A stretch of DNA of 21,886 nucleotides from an uncultured Kangiella sp. GTDB taxonomy: Bacteria; Pseudomonadota; Gammaproteobacteria; Enterobacterales; DSM-103792. The stretch spans positions 1 to 21,886 of the forward strand of contig CAMLNB010000028.1 in the NCBI GenBank assembly GCA_946481205.1, given 5' to 3'. Made by a program: the position numbers and the translations under genes. Below, in pieces: positions 7,716 to 15,547 of the stretch. Every line of letters begins with the position of its first letter. The stretch's first letter is position 1. The notes under the pieces are model-generated. The model was not told the origin of the DNA and did not search any database. It was given only the letters and a program-made list of their open reading frames with translations.

Positions 7716-8876
7716 TCAGATCTCCGCTGACAGGCGGCGACCGATGTCGGTCAACGGCACAACCTGATGACTGATACCCGCTGCCGCCACGGCTTGCGGC
7801 ATGCCATAAACCACGCAGCTCGCTTCATCCTGCGACCAGACGGTGCTGCCTTTGTCGCGCAACATGCGCGAGCCTTCACGACCATCGGCGCCCATGCCGG
7901 TCAAAATAATCGCCAGCACCTCGCCGCCAACTAAATTGGCGGCCGAACCGAACAACACATCGACGCAAGGCGCGTACTGCAAGCGCGCATCGGTTTCACG
8001 AATTTTCACCCGCAGTTGACCAGCTTGTCGCTCCAGAGTCATCTGCTTGCCACCCGGCGCCAGATAAACGTGCCCAGCTTTCAACACATCACCGTCAACT
8101 GCTTCCTTGACACGTACCTGACACAGTCCGTCGAGCCGTTGGGCAAAAGCAGGCGTGAACGTGCCCGGCATATGCTGCGCGATCACAATCGGTGCGGGAA
8201 AGTTGCTGGGCAATGGCGTCAGCACATGCTGCAAGGCAACCGGACCACCGGTGGACGACCCGATTGCCACCAGTTTGGTATGACCGCGGCGCAAAGACTG
8301 TTTCGGCGCTTCAGGTTTTGCAGTTTCAGCGCGTGCGGTTTCAGGCTTTGCCGTAGTGGCTGTCGGCGCGGATGTGGCACCAGGCGCGCGCCGCAATGTA
8401 CTGCTTGCCGTTGTGCTGGTCGGTGCGGATGCTGCAGTCGGTGCGGAAGTGCGAAAGGCACCGCTGGAACGACGTTGCTGTTGCAAGCCAATCGCTTTGA
8501 CTTTTTCACGCAGCAAATTGGCGGTGTTGGATTGATTGCCCTGAACGTCTTCGTAACTCTTCAGCAGGAAATCAACGGCACCGGCGGCCATCGCATCCAG
8601 CGTCATGCGCGCGCCTTCATAGGTCAGCGATGACAACATCAGCACTGCCACTGATTGCTTCGCCGTGATTTGCTTGGTTGCCGAAATGCCGTCCATCACC
8701 GGCATTTCGACATCCATGGTGATCACGTCCGGCTTCAATTCGGCCGCTTTCTTGATCGCTTCGGCGCCGTTGTTGGCAACGCCAACGACCTGCACGTCTG
8801 GATCGGCCTTCAGAATCTCGACGACCCGACGACAGAAGAAATTGGAGTCATCAACCACCAGGACGCGTACCGGCAT
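7716..8876 (-). CDS. cheB: chemotaxis response regulator protein-glutamate methylesterase CheB
   Basis: CheB removes methyl groups from (and deamidates) receptor glutamines, giving adaptation; phosphorylation by CheA activates it. The N-terminal receiver domain (about 1-125) has Asp9/Asp10 and the phospho-acceptor Asp55. The C-terminal esterase domain (about 200-380) has catalytic Ser208 in GSSTGG, His235 in AQHMP and Asp331 in TGMGADG. The linker between them (about 135-198) is long and low in complexity, rich in Ala/Thr/Ser/Pro with repeated SAPT and AKPE/ARAE units. GAGGTT 8 bases before the ATG supports the start. It lies 10 bases after cheA and 3 before motC. Confidence 0.97.
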   Translation of the reverse strand: MPVRVLVVDDSNFFCRRVVEILKADPDVQVVGVANNGAEAIKKAAELKPDVITMDVEMPVMDGISATKQITAKQSVAVLMLSSLTYEGARMTLDAMAAGAVDFLLKSYEDVQGNQSNTANLLREKVKAIGLQQQRRSSGAFRTSAPTAASAPTSTTASSTLRRAPGATSAPTATTAKPETARAETAKPEAPKQSLRRGHTKLVAIGSSTGGPVALQHVLTPLPSNFPAPIVIAQHMPGTFTPAFAQRLDGLCQVRVKEAVDGDVLKAGHVYLAPGGKQMTLERQAGQLRVKIRETDARLQYAPCVDVLFGSAANLVGGEVLAIILTGMGADGREGSRMLRDKGSTVWSQDEASCVVYGMPQAVAAAGISHQVVPLTDIGRRLSAEI

Positions 8877-8886
8877 CGTGGCAACC

Positions 8887-11124
8887 TCAAGCCGCGTTAC
8901 GGCGTGCGTACTGCTTCAGCAACGCCGGCATATCCAGAATCAGCGCGATGCCACCATCGGAGGTGATGGTGGCGCCGGCCATGCCCGGTGTGCCCTGCAA
9001 GGATTTGCCAAGTGGTTTGATTACCACTTCCTGCTGACCAATCAACGCATCGACCACAAAACCGACCCGCTGCGAACCGATTTGGGCAATCACGACAAAA
9101 CCTTCGCGACGCTTGGTATTGCGAACCGCGCCACGCACCAGCCACTCCTCCAGATGGAACAGCGGTAGCGCTTTGCCGCGCACGACCAAGGTCAGCTGAC
9201 CATCGACCACATTGGTCTTGGTCAGATCGAGGTGGAATATTTCGTTGACGCTGGCCAGCGGCAGCGCAAACACCTGCTTGTGCACACTGACCATCAACGT
9301 CGGCAGAATGGCCAGCGTCAGCGGCAGCTTGACCTGAATCAGACTGCCTTTGCCGACTTCCGACAGCACCGACACCGAACCGTTGAGTTGAGAGATGCGG
9401 GTCTTGACCACATCCATACCGACACCACGGCCGGAAATTTCCGAGACCTCGGACTTGGTGGAAAAGCCAGCCATGAAAATCAGGTTAAACGCTTCGATAT
9501 CGCTCAAGCGATCGGCCTGATCCTGATCCATCAAGCCTTTCTCGACGGCTTTGCGGCGCAGCACGGCCGGGTCCATGCCTTTGCCGTCATCACGAATCTC
9601 AAGCAGGATGTGATCGCCTTCCTGCGTTGCCGACAGAATGATTTTGCCGGTGCGTTCTTTCCCGGCGCGCTCACGCTCATCCGGCATTTCGATGCCATGA
9701 TCGACAGCGTTACGCACCAGGTGCACCAAGGGATCGGCCAGCGCCTCGACCATGTTCTTGTCGAGATCGGTATCTTCGCCAATCAGTTCCAGATTGATTT
9801 CTTTCTTCAGGCTGCGCGCCAGATCGCGAACCACGCGCGGGAACCGACCGAATACTTTCTTGATCGGTTGCATGCGCGTCTGCATGACCGCGCCCTGCAG
9901 ATCAGATGTCACAACATCGAGATTCTGTACCGCCTTGGCCATGTCTTCATTGCCGACCGCATTGGCCAGAGTCAGCAAACGGTTGCGAACCAGTACCAGC
10001 TCGCCAACCAGATTCATGATGTCATCAAGCCGTTTGGTATCGACCCTCACCGTGGTTTCGGCTTGCGCCAACGCATCACCACCAGCAGCGGGCGCTGCCT
10101 GCGCGGCTGCCGCGGGAGCTGCCGGTTTTGCTACCGGTGCTGGCGCCTTGCCCTTGCCATGCAGCTGATCCAGCAGATCGTCAAACTCGCCATCCGTGAT
10201 GGTGTCAGCGTTTTTATCTGGAGCTTTGCTGCCTGCCTTTTCTGCTGGCTTGGTTTCTTTGGCCTTCGTTTCTGCAGGCTTGGCTTCAGCCGGTTTGGCC
10301 GCTGCTTTCGCGGCCGGTTTGCTGCTGGCAGCAGCGGGTGCAGATGCTGGAGCTGGCGCAGTTTTCTTTTGCGCATCGAGCTGATCGAGCAGCTTTTCGA
10401 ACTCGTCGTCGGTAATACTGTCACTGCTGGCAGCCGGCGCTGGCGCAGCGGCCGGGCTTTTGCCCTTGCCATGCAACTCATCCAGCAAGGCATCGAATTC
10501 GTGATCGGAAATATTGCCGCTGGCTGCCGGTGTTGGTGCTGGTGCAGCTTTCACCGCTGGCGCTTTGCCCCCTTGCAATTCATCCAGCAGCCGTTCGAAT
10601 TCATCATCCGTGATTTCATCGGCACCGCTCGTACTCGCAGCTGGCGCTGGTGCCGCTACTGGTGTCGGTGCAGCCACCGCTTTGGGGGCAGGCGCTGGGG
10701 CCGGTGCAGGCACCGCTATGGCATCTTCAGTCAATTTGCCGTCGGCGCAATTTTGCAATGCTTCGAGGAAACCGGGGTCGGCAGCGGTGGGTTCGTTGCC
10801 ACCACGGACTTCATCAAACATGACATTGACGACATCCAGGACCTGCAGCACCAGATCCATGATCTGGGCATTGGCGCGCAGTTCCTGGTTGCGCAGTTTG
10901 TCGAAAATATTCTCACCAAGATGGCAAACTTCGACCAGCGCATTCAGTTTCAGAAAACCGGCACCGCCTTTGACGGTATGGAAACCGCGAAAGATCGCGT
11001 TGAGCAAAGGCAAGTCATCCGGGCTGCGCTCCAGCTTGACCAATTGCTCCGACAACAATTCAAGGATCTCGCCTGCCTCAACCAGAAAGTCCTGCAGGAT
11101 TTCCTCATCAGCATCAAGGGCCAT
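8887..11124 (-). CDS. cheA: chemotaxis histidine kinase CheA
   Basis: CheA is the array kinase; it phosphorylates CheY and CheB in response to receptors. Visible parts of the 745 residues are a P1 phosphotransfer domain (about 1-125) with His49 in HTVKGGAGFL, a very long Ala/Pro/Lys linker (about 131-350), a P3 dimerisation domain (about 355-425), and a P4 ATPase with RNAVDHG (471-477), DDGKGM (512-517) and GRGVGMDVV (565-573). A P5 CheW-like domain closes it (about 605-740). No globular P2 CheY-binding domain is apparent. Instead the linker carries four copies of a short acidic motif, ITDDEFExLLDEL, at about 171-183, 205-217, 237-249 and 309-321. All catalytic motifs are intact. The ATG is preceded by AAAGGCG, 12 bases after cheZ. 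Confidence 0.97.
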   Translation of the reverse strand: MALDADEEILQDFLVEAGEILELLSEQLVKLERSPDDLPLLNAIFRGFHTVKGGAGFLKLNALVEVCHLGENIFDKLRNQELRANAQIMDLVLQVLDVVNVMFDEVRGGNEPTAADPGFLEALQNCADGKLTEDAIAVPAPAPAPAPKAVAAPTPVAAPAPAASTSGADEITDDEFERLLDELQGGKAPAVKAAPAPTPAASGNISDHEFDALLDELHGKGKSPAAAPAPAASSDSITDDEFEKLLDQLDAQKKTAPAPASAPAAASSKPAAKAAAKPAEAKPAETKAKETKPAEKAGSKAPDKNADTITDGEFDDLLDQLHGKGKAPAPVAKPAAPAAAAQAAPAAGGDALAQAETTVRVDTKRLDDIMNLVGELVLVRNRLLTLANAVGNEDMAKAVQNLDVVTSDLQGAVMQTRMQPIKKVFGRFPRVVRDLARSLKKEINLELIGEDTDLDKNMVEALADPLVHLVRNAVDHGIEMPDERERAGKERTGKIILSATQEGDHILLEIRDDGKGMDPAVLRRKAVEKGLMDQDQADRLSDIEAFNLIFMAGFSTKSEVSEISGRGVGMDVVKTRISQLNGSVSVLSEVGKGSLIQVKLPLTLAILPTLMVSVHKQVFALPLASVNEIFHLDLTKTNVVDGQLTLVVRGKALPLFHLEEWLVRGAVRNTKRREGFVVIAQIGSQRVGFVVDALIGQQEVVIKPLGKSLQGTPGMAGATITSDGGIALILDMPALLKQYARRNAA
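10147..10617 (-). repeat. four repeated ITDDEFExLLDEL motifs encoded in the CheA linker
   Basis: Four copies of a 13-20 residue acidic amphipathic motif lie at CheA residues about 170-186, 203-222, 235-251 and 306-326. Two of them continue as HGKGK. Copies are separated by Ala/Pro-rich spacers, the last by a longer Lys/Ala/Glu spacer. These are protein-level repeats; the DNA copies have diverged. Confidence 0.9.
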
Positions 11125-11136
11125 GCTTATTCGCCT

Positions 11137-11886
11137 TTAGAAGCCCAAACTGGATAACAGGGCATCGACATCGTCTTGCCCGTGCACAACATCCTGGCGC
11201 GTCTTGTCGACCACTGGCCCTTCGACGCCTGATTTCGGTTTCGCTGCCGTTTCCTTGGCAGTGCCCAGTTCACTCATGTTGCCAAACATCTTGACCAGCT
11301 CGACCAAGCTGCCTTCCACTTCCTGCACCAGACTGATCACGCGCCGGATCACTTGCCCGGTCAAATCCTGATAATCCTGCGCCAGAATGACGTCATTCAA
11401 CGTGTGCTGCACATCGCCCAATTGCTTTTCCGTTTCGCCGAAATGGGCCACCAGATCATCACACAGCGCGCGAAACTCACCCGGCTGCATTTCTTTGCGC
11501 AGCAGCTTCTGCATCTTGCCGCGGAAATCAGCGGCCTGATGATTCAGCTGGGTCACCAGCGGCATGCAGCGCTCAAGCCCGTCCATAGTCCGGTTGGCGG
11601 CCTGCTCGGTCATGGTGATGACATAGTTCAGGCGTTCGCGGGCATCGGGAATGTCATGCGCGGCAAAGGCACTGATTTTGTTGTCGAGCTGAAAGCTGAT
11701 TAGCGCTTCATGCAGCTGCCGGGTCAGCTTGCCGATTTCGGAGAACAACGTGACATCACGTTCACCGCGCATGGTATCGAGCAAGGCCTTGGCCTCATCG
11801 TGCTGCCCGGATTCGAGCAGTGCTACCAATTCTTTTGCCTGTCCCAACACGGTCTGACTCCATTGCTCATCGACGCTGGTTTTCAT
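11137..11886 (-). CDS. cheZ: CheY-P phosphatase CheZ
   Basis: CheZ speeds dephosphorylation of CheY-P and so ends the tumble or reversal signal. The 249-residue protein is mainly long helices, as expected of the four-helix-bundle dimer. The active site is DYQDLTGQV, with Asp174 and Gln178 matching E. coli Asp143 and Gln147. A flexible segment (about 208-232) leads to the C-terminal CheY-binding peptide QDDVDALLSSLGF, ending exactly at the stop as in E. coli. A strong Shine-Dalgarno (GGGAGGG) precedes the ATG. It lies 17 bases after cheY. Confidence 0.97.
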   Translation of the reverse strand: MKTSVDEQWSQTVLGQAKELVALLESGQHDEAKALLDTMRGERDVTLFSEIGKLTRQLHEALISFQLDNKISAFAAHDIPDARERLNYVITMTEQAANRTMDGLERCMPLVTQLNHQAADFRGKMQKLLRKEMQPGEFRALCDDLVAHFGETEKQLGDVQHTLNDVILAQDYQDLTGQVIRRVISLVQEVEGSLVELVKMFGNMSELGTAKETAAKPKSGVEGPVVDKTRQDVVHGQDDVDALLSSLGF

Positions 11887-11903
11887 GCCAACCCTCCCGG
11901 GTT

Positions 11904-12293
11904 TCAGCCGATACGTTCAAAGATCTTGTTGATCTTTTCCTCCAGCGTTTGCGCCGTGAACGGTTTGACGATATAGCCATTGACACCTGACTGCGCCGCC
12001 TCGACGATTTGCTCGCGCTTGGCTTCAGCGGTGACCATCAGGACCGGCAATGTATTGAGATTCGGATCGGCACGGACGGTCTTCAGCAGATCGATCCCCT
12101 GCATGCCCGGCATGTTCCAGTCGGTGATCAGGAAGTCGAAATTGCCGTTCTGCAGCATCGGCAGCGCGGTCGCACCATCGTCGGCTTCCTGGGTATTGGT
12201 GAAGCCCAGGTCGCGCAACAGGTTTTTGATGATGCGTCTCATGGTCGAGAAATCATCGACGATGAGAATTTTCATGTTCTTGTCCAAAGCCAT
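11904..12293 (-). CDS. cheY: chemotaxis response regulator CheY
   Basis: This 129-residue single receiver domain binds the flagellar switch (FliM/FliN) when phosphorylated by CheA. Asp13/Asp14 bind Mg, Asp58 in ITDWNMPG is the phospho-acceptor, and Thr88, Tyr107 and Lys110 are the switch residues, in their normal positions. GAGGG lies 6 bases before the ATG at 12293; an in-frame ATG six codons later is less well placed. It follows fliA by 31 bases, so it may be read from the flhF-flhG-fliA transcript; no promoter is obvious in that short gap. Confidence 0.98.
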   Translation of the reverse strand: MALDKNMKILIVDDFSTMRRIIKNLLRDLGFTNTQEADDGATALPMLQNGNFDFLITDWNMPGMQGIDLLKTVRADPNLNTLPVLMVTAEAKREQIVEAAQSGVNGYIVKPFTAQTLEEKINKIFERIG

Positions 12294-12324
12294 TGTCAGC
12301 CCTCAAAGAAGAAATTAAGTGGGG

Positions 12325-13041
12325 TCAATGCCAGTCACGCAACCGACTGCGCAACCGGGCCATGGCCTGGTTGCTGATCTGGCAGACGCGCGATTCACTG
12401 ACGCCCAAAACCGCCCCGATTTCCTTCAGGTTCATTTCCTCATCGTAGTATAGCGCGAGTACCAGTCGTTCCCGTTCCGGCAGTTGCGCAATGGCCTCGG
12501 CCAGATCTGTACGAAAATCAGCCTCATGCAGGCCTTCTTCCGGGCCATCGACCCGGCTGCCTTCCTGCTGCGCCAACAAATCGTCAGTCAGGCCGACATC
12601 GTCAAAGCCATACAGGGCGCCGCCCGAGCTATCCGCCAATAAATTGTGGTAGTCGGCCAGCGTCAACCCCATTTCGGCGGCGATCTCGGCGTCGCGGGCA
12701 TCACGGCCCAACCGCTGCTCGACCGCCTTGGTCGCCTCGGCAATCCGGCGGCCATTGCGATGGACCGAGCGCGGCAGCCAATCATTGCGACGCACCTCAT
12801 CCAGCATGGCGCCGCGGATGCGGATGCCGACAAAGGTTTCGAAACTGGCCCCCTTGCTGAAGTCGTACTTGCGCGCGGCTTCGAGCAAACCAATCATGCC
12901 GGCCTGCATCAAATCATCCAGCTGCACACTAGCCGGCAAACGGGCGAGCAAATGGTGCGCAATCCGCTTGACCAGCGGCGCGTATTGATTGAGCAAATCC
13001 TCTGGCGTTTGTTCGGTCTGGTACATGACAGCGGCGTACAT
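12325..13041 (-). CDS. fliA: flagellar sigma-28 factor FliA
   Basis: FliA directs RNA polymerase to late flagellar and chemotaxis promoters with GCCGATAA-type -10 elements. The protein (238 residues from this start) has region 2 (about 15-85, including QLDDLMQAGMIGLLEAARKYD and SVHRN just after), region 3 (about 95-165) and a region 4 helix-turn-helix (about 185-235) with LPERERLVLALYY and GVSESRVCQ. I chose the ATG at 13041, which shares one base with the flhG stop (TGATG), a classic coupling arrangement; a TTG one codon earlier or an ATG at 13026 are alternatives. It is probably held by the anti-sigma factor FlgM, which is not in this window. Confidence 0.97.
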   Translation of the reverse strand: MYAAVMYQTEQTPEDLLNQYAPLVKRIAHHLLARLPASVQLDDLMQAGMIGLLEAARKYDFSKGASFETFVGIRIRGAMLDEVRRNDWLPRSVHRNGRRIAEATKAVEQRLGRDARDAEIAAEMGLTLADYHNLLADSSGGALYGFDDVGLTDDLLAQQEGSRVDGPEEGLHEADFRTDLAEAIAQLPERERLVLALYYDEEMNLKEIGAVLGVSESRVCQISNQAMARLRSRLRDWH

Positions 13042-13940
13042 CAATTACCCGTTTCCTGCAACGCGGCAAGGCCGGCGCTTTGCACCAGCCGTTCCATGAA
13101 AAATTCGATGTGCCCACCGGGCACTTGCGGCACTGGCCACGCCTCCACTTTCCGAACCAGTTGCCGATAAGCCAGCGCCGCTGGCGAACGTGGAAACGCA
13201 TCGACCACCGGCTTTTGTTTGCGAATGGCTTTGCGGACGTTTTCATCAAACGGAATGGCGCCGACATAATCGAGCGCAACATCGAGATACTTGTCGGTCA
13301 CGCGGGTCAGTTTGGCGAACAGATCGCGACCTTCCTGCGGGCTACGCACCATGTTGGCGAGCAGGCGGAACCGGCTCATCCGGTGATCACGGTTGAGGAT
13401 TTTCATCAGCGCGTAAGCATCGGTCAGCGAGGTCGGTTCATCGCAGACAACGAACAGCACTTCCTGTGAGGCCTGGGTAAAGCTGATCACGGTGTCGGAA
13501 ATGCCAGCCGCGGTATCGATCAACAGATAATCAATGTGATGACCGATCTGACTGAAGGCACGAATAAGCCCGGCGTGTTCGGCCGGGCTCAGCTGCGCCA
13601 TCGCTTGGGTGCCGCTGGACGCCGGCACGATCTTGATGCCACCCGGCCCGTCGAGCAGGATGTCGGGAATGTCACATTCACCGGAGATCACGTGCGACAG
13701 ATTGCGATCACTGTGCAAGCCGAGCATCACATCGATGTTGGCCAGCCCGAGGTCAGCATCCAGCACCATCACAGCATGGCCCTGCTCGGCCAACGCCACC
13801 GCCAGATTGACGGTGACGCTGGACTTGCCGACGCCGCCTTTGCCGCCGGTAACCGAAATTACCTTGACCGGCCGTGCCTGTGTCATCCGCCGCAACCCCG
13901 AGGCCTGATCCAGGCCGTGTGAGAAATCAAATCCCAGCAT
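13041..13940 (-). CDS. fleN: flagellar number regulator FlhG/FleN (MinD-like ATPase)
   Basis: FlhG limits the number of flagella by controlling FlhF and, in Pseudomonas, the activator FleQ. The 299-residue MinD/ParA ATPase carries the N-terminal activator helix DQASGLRRM (11-19), which in FlhG homologues stimulates the FlhF GTPase, then deviant Walker A KGGVGKS (34-40), DADLGLAN (61-68) and the Walker B/switch segment LLIDTAAG (139-146). The ATG lies within the flhF 3' end (14-base overlap) and the stop overlaps fliA by one base. The C-terminus carries an FFMERLV-type amphipathic helix, probably the membrane-targeting sequence. Confidence 0.96.
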   Translation of the reverse strand: MLGFDFSHGLDQASGLRRMTQARPVKVISVTGGKGGVGKSSVTVNLAVALAEQGHAVMVLDADLGLANIDVMLGLHSDRNLSHVISGECDIPDILLDGPGGIKIVPASSGTQAMAQLSPAEHAGLIRAFSQIGHHIDYLLIDTAAGISDTVISFTQASQEVLFVVCDEPTSLTDAYALMKILNRDHRMSRFRLLANMVRSPQEGRDLFAKLTRVTDKYLDVALDYVGAIPFDENVRKAIRKQKPVVDAFPRSPAALAYRQLVRKVEAWPVPQVPGGHIEFFMERLVQSAGLAALQETGN

Positions 13941-15435
13941 GTGCTGTCGCCTTCGGTTTCGTTACCGTCAGCTGCTGAGCCAACAGCCATTCATCCGGAC
14001 TGTCACGAAACTGTTCCGCCAGTTTCAACGCGCGGTCCACCAATTGCGCACCGCGCAGCGAACGCAAATCTTCCGGTACTCGCTGGCCGTCACAGCTCGC
14101 CAGCAACGGCAAACGGCTTTCCAGCAGCACCGACAAGACCGGCCCCAGCGAGGTGGTTTCATCCAGTTTAGTCAAGATTGCGCCATGCACACGGCGCTGG
14201 CCGAACTGCTTGACGCTTTCCTGCAGAATCGCGCGTTGCGACGTGGCCGACAGCACCAACAGCTGCTTGACCGGGTAGCGGCTGCTGGCCAACGCCGCCA
14301 GCTGATCGGCCAACCGGGCATCGCGCTGGCTCATGCCGGCGGTGTCGATCAGGATCAGTCGACGGTCGCCAAAACGGTCGAGCATGTCCTGCAAGCTGGC
14401 CTTGCTGTCGGCATGGCCGATGGCGCAGCCAATCAAATGGGCATAGGTCGCCAGCTGGTCATGGGCGGCGATTCGGAAGCTGTCGGTGCTGATCAGGGCA
14501 ACGCTGCCGGCGCCGTGGCGCAAGGCAAACCGGGCGGCCAGTTTGGCAATGGTCGTGGTCTTGCCGACCCCGGTGGCGCCGACAAAGGCATAAATACCGC
14601 CGTGATCGAGCATGGCGTCGTCGCCGACCACGACATCACGGGCGATCCCGGCCAGGGCTTTCGCCAGCGCCTGCTCGACATCGCGGCCTTCGCTGGCGGC
14701 GTAGTGGTCGCGCAGCTTGGGCGACAACTCCAGGGTCGCCAGTCGCTTGGTCAATACCGCCTTCAAGGGTTGGCGCTGCTTGAGCTCACGCCAGGCCAAG
14801 CCCTGCAGCTGTTCCTGCATCAGCCCACGCAGCTGGCGCAGCTCTTCTTTCAAATCGCCCAAACCGCTGGCGGAGGCCGGCTCGACTGCAGACGGCCATG
14901 GCCGCTCCTCGGCTGCCAAGCTGCTGGCGATCGGTTTGCTGGCGCTGTTGCTGAATCTGGGCTCACTGTGCCGGTTTTCGTGAAGCCAGTTACCGTTTGT
15001 TTTCGATTCAGCCGCTTTTGCTTCGACGGTTTTCGGTTCCGCCAGTCGCGCTTCAGCGTTTTTTGCCTCGCGCGGTTTGTCGGCAAGAAACTCGGTTTCG
15101 CTCACTCGCTTGGGTGCCGGCATCCGCCCCGCCGCTGTCAACGTTACCGGACGCGGCTGGCTAACCAGGCCATCGGCTTCGGCCAGAAAGCGGCTGACTT
15201 CCGCGCGCTTGGCCTGCGGCGATTGCTGCGGCAGCGATTCCTGTTCAAACTCGGGCTCAGCTTGTCGCGATACCGGCGCCGTCAGCACCGATGGGTCGTA
15301 ATCAATGGCCGCCAGCAGCTCGACACCGCCACCGATCTGACGGCTCGACAGAATCGCCGCATCCGGCCCGAGCTCGCGGCTGACTTCCGCCAACGCACTG
15401 CGCATGTCCTTGGCAAAAAAACGACGAATTTGCAT
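13927..15435 (-). CDS. flhF: flagellar placement GTPase FlhF
   Basis: FlhF is an SRP-family GTPase that marks the cell pole for flagellar assembly. The N-terminal B domain (about 1-50, MQIRRFFAKDMRSALAEV) is followed by a long charged linker (about 55-190, with Ala/Glu/Lys-rich repeats), an N domain (about 200-275) and the G domain (about 280-480). GTPase motifs are GATGVGKTT (286-294), STDSFRIAA (316-324), DTAG (364-367) and TKLD (422-425). At 502 residues it is longer than Pseudomonas FlhF, mostly through the linker. AGGAGT precedes the ATG. A 9-bp hairpin abuts that ribosome binding site. It overlaps flhG by 14 bases. Confidence 0.97.
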   Translation of the reverse strand: MQIRRFFAKDMRSALAEVSRELGPDAAILSSRQIGGGVELLAAIDYDPSVLTAPVSRQAEPEFEQESLPQQSPQAKRAEVSRFLAEADGLVSQPRPVTLTAAGRMPAPKRVSETEFLADKPREAKNAEARLAEPKTVEAKAAESKTNGNWLHENRHSEPRFSNSASKPIASSLAAEERPWPSAVEPASASGLGDLKEELRQLRGLMQEQLQGLAWRELKQRQPLKAVLTKRLATLELSPKLRDHYAASEGRDVEQALAKALAGIARDVVVGDDAMLDHGGIYAFVGATGVGKTTTIAKLAARFALRHGAGSVALISTDSFRIAAHDQLATYAHLIGCAIGHADSKASLQDMLDRFGDRRLILIDTAGMSQRDARLADQLAALASSRYPVKQLLVLSATSQRAILQESVKQFGQRRVHGAILTKLDETTSLGPVLSVLLESRLPLLASCDGQRVPEDLRSLRGAQLVDRALKLAEQFRDSPDEWLLAQQLTVTKPKATAHAGI

Positions 15436-15449
15436 GATGTTTTACTCCT

Positions 15450-15471
15450 GTGCCGATCTCCCGATCGGCAC
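15450..15471 (-). other. perfect inverted repeat abutting the flhF ribosome binding site
   Basis: GTGCCGATC (15450-15458), a 4-base loop, then GATCGGCAC (15463-15471) make a perfect 9-bp stem. In the flhF transcript the stem would end exactly where the AGGAGT Shine-Dalgarno (15449 to 15444) begins. No U-run follows it in the direction of transcription, so it is not an intrinsic terminator for this strand. It could be an RNA structure affecting flhF translation or an operator. Confidence 0.6.
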
Positions 15472-15547
15472 CTTTTAACCGGCCCTTACTCGACCGATCT
15501 GACTGAACTGATTTGACCCAAGCCGCTCTGCTTAAAACCGTCCTGTT

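Noticed and set aside
9232..11157. A 641-codon open frame antisense to cheA, and similar long plus-strand frames opposite flhF (13939-15516), the GGDEF gene and flhA
   Set aside because: They are mirror frames of GC-rich coding sequence. Their translations are rich in Gln/His/Arg with no recognisable domain, and the opposite strand encodes well-conserved proteins.
15450..15480. Hairpin followed by TTTT read as an intrinsic terminator on the plus strand
   Set aside because: No plus-strand gene precedes it; on the transcribed minus strand no U-run follows the stem.
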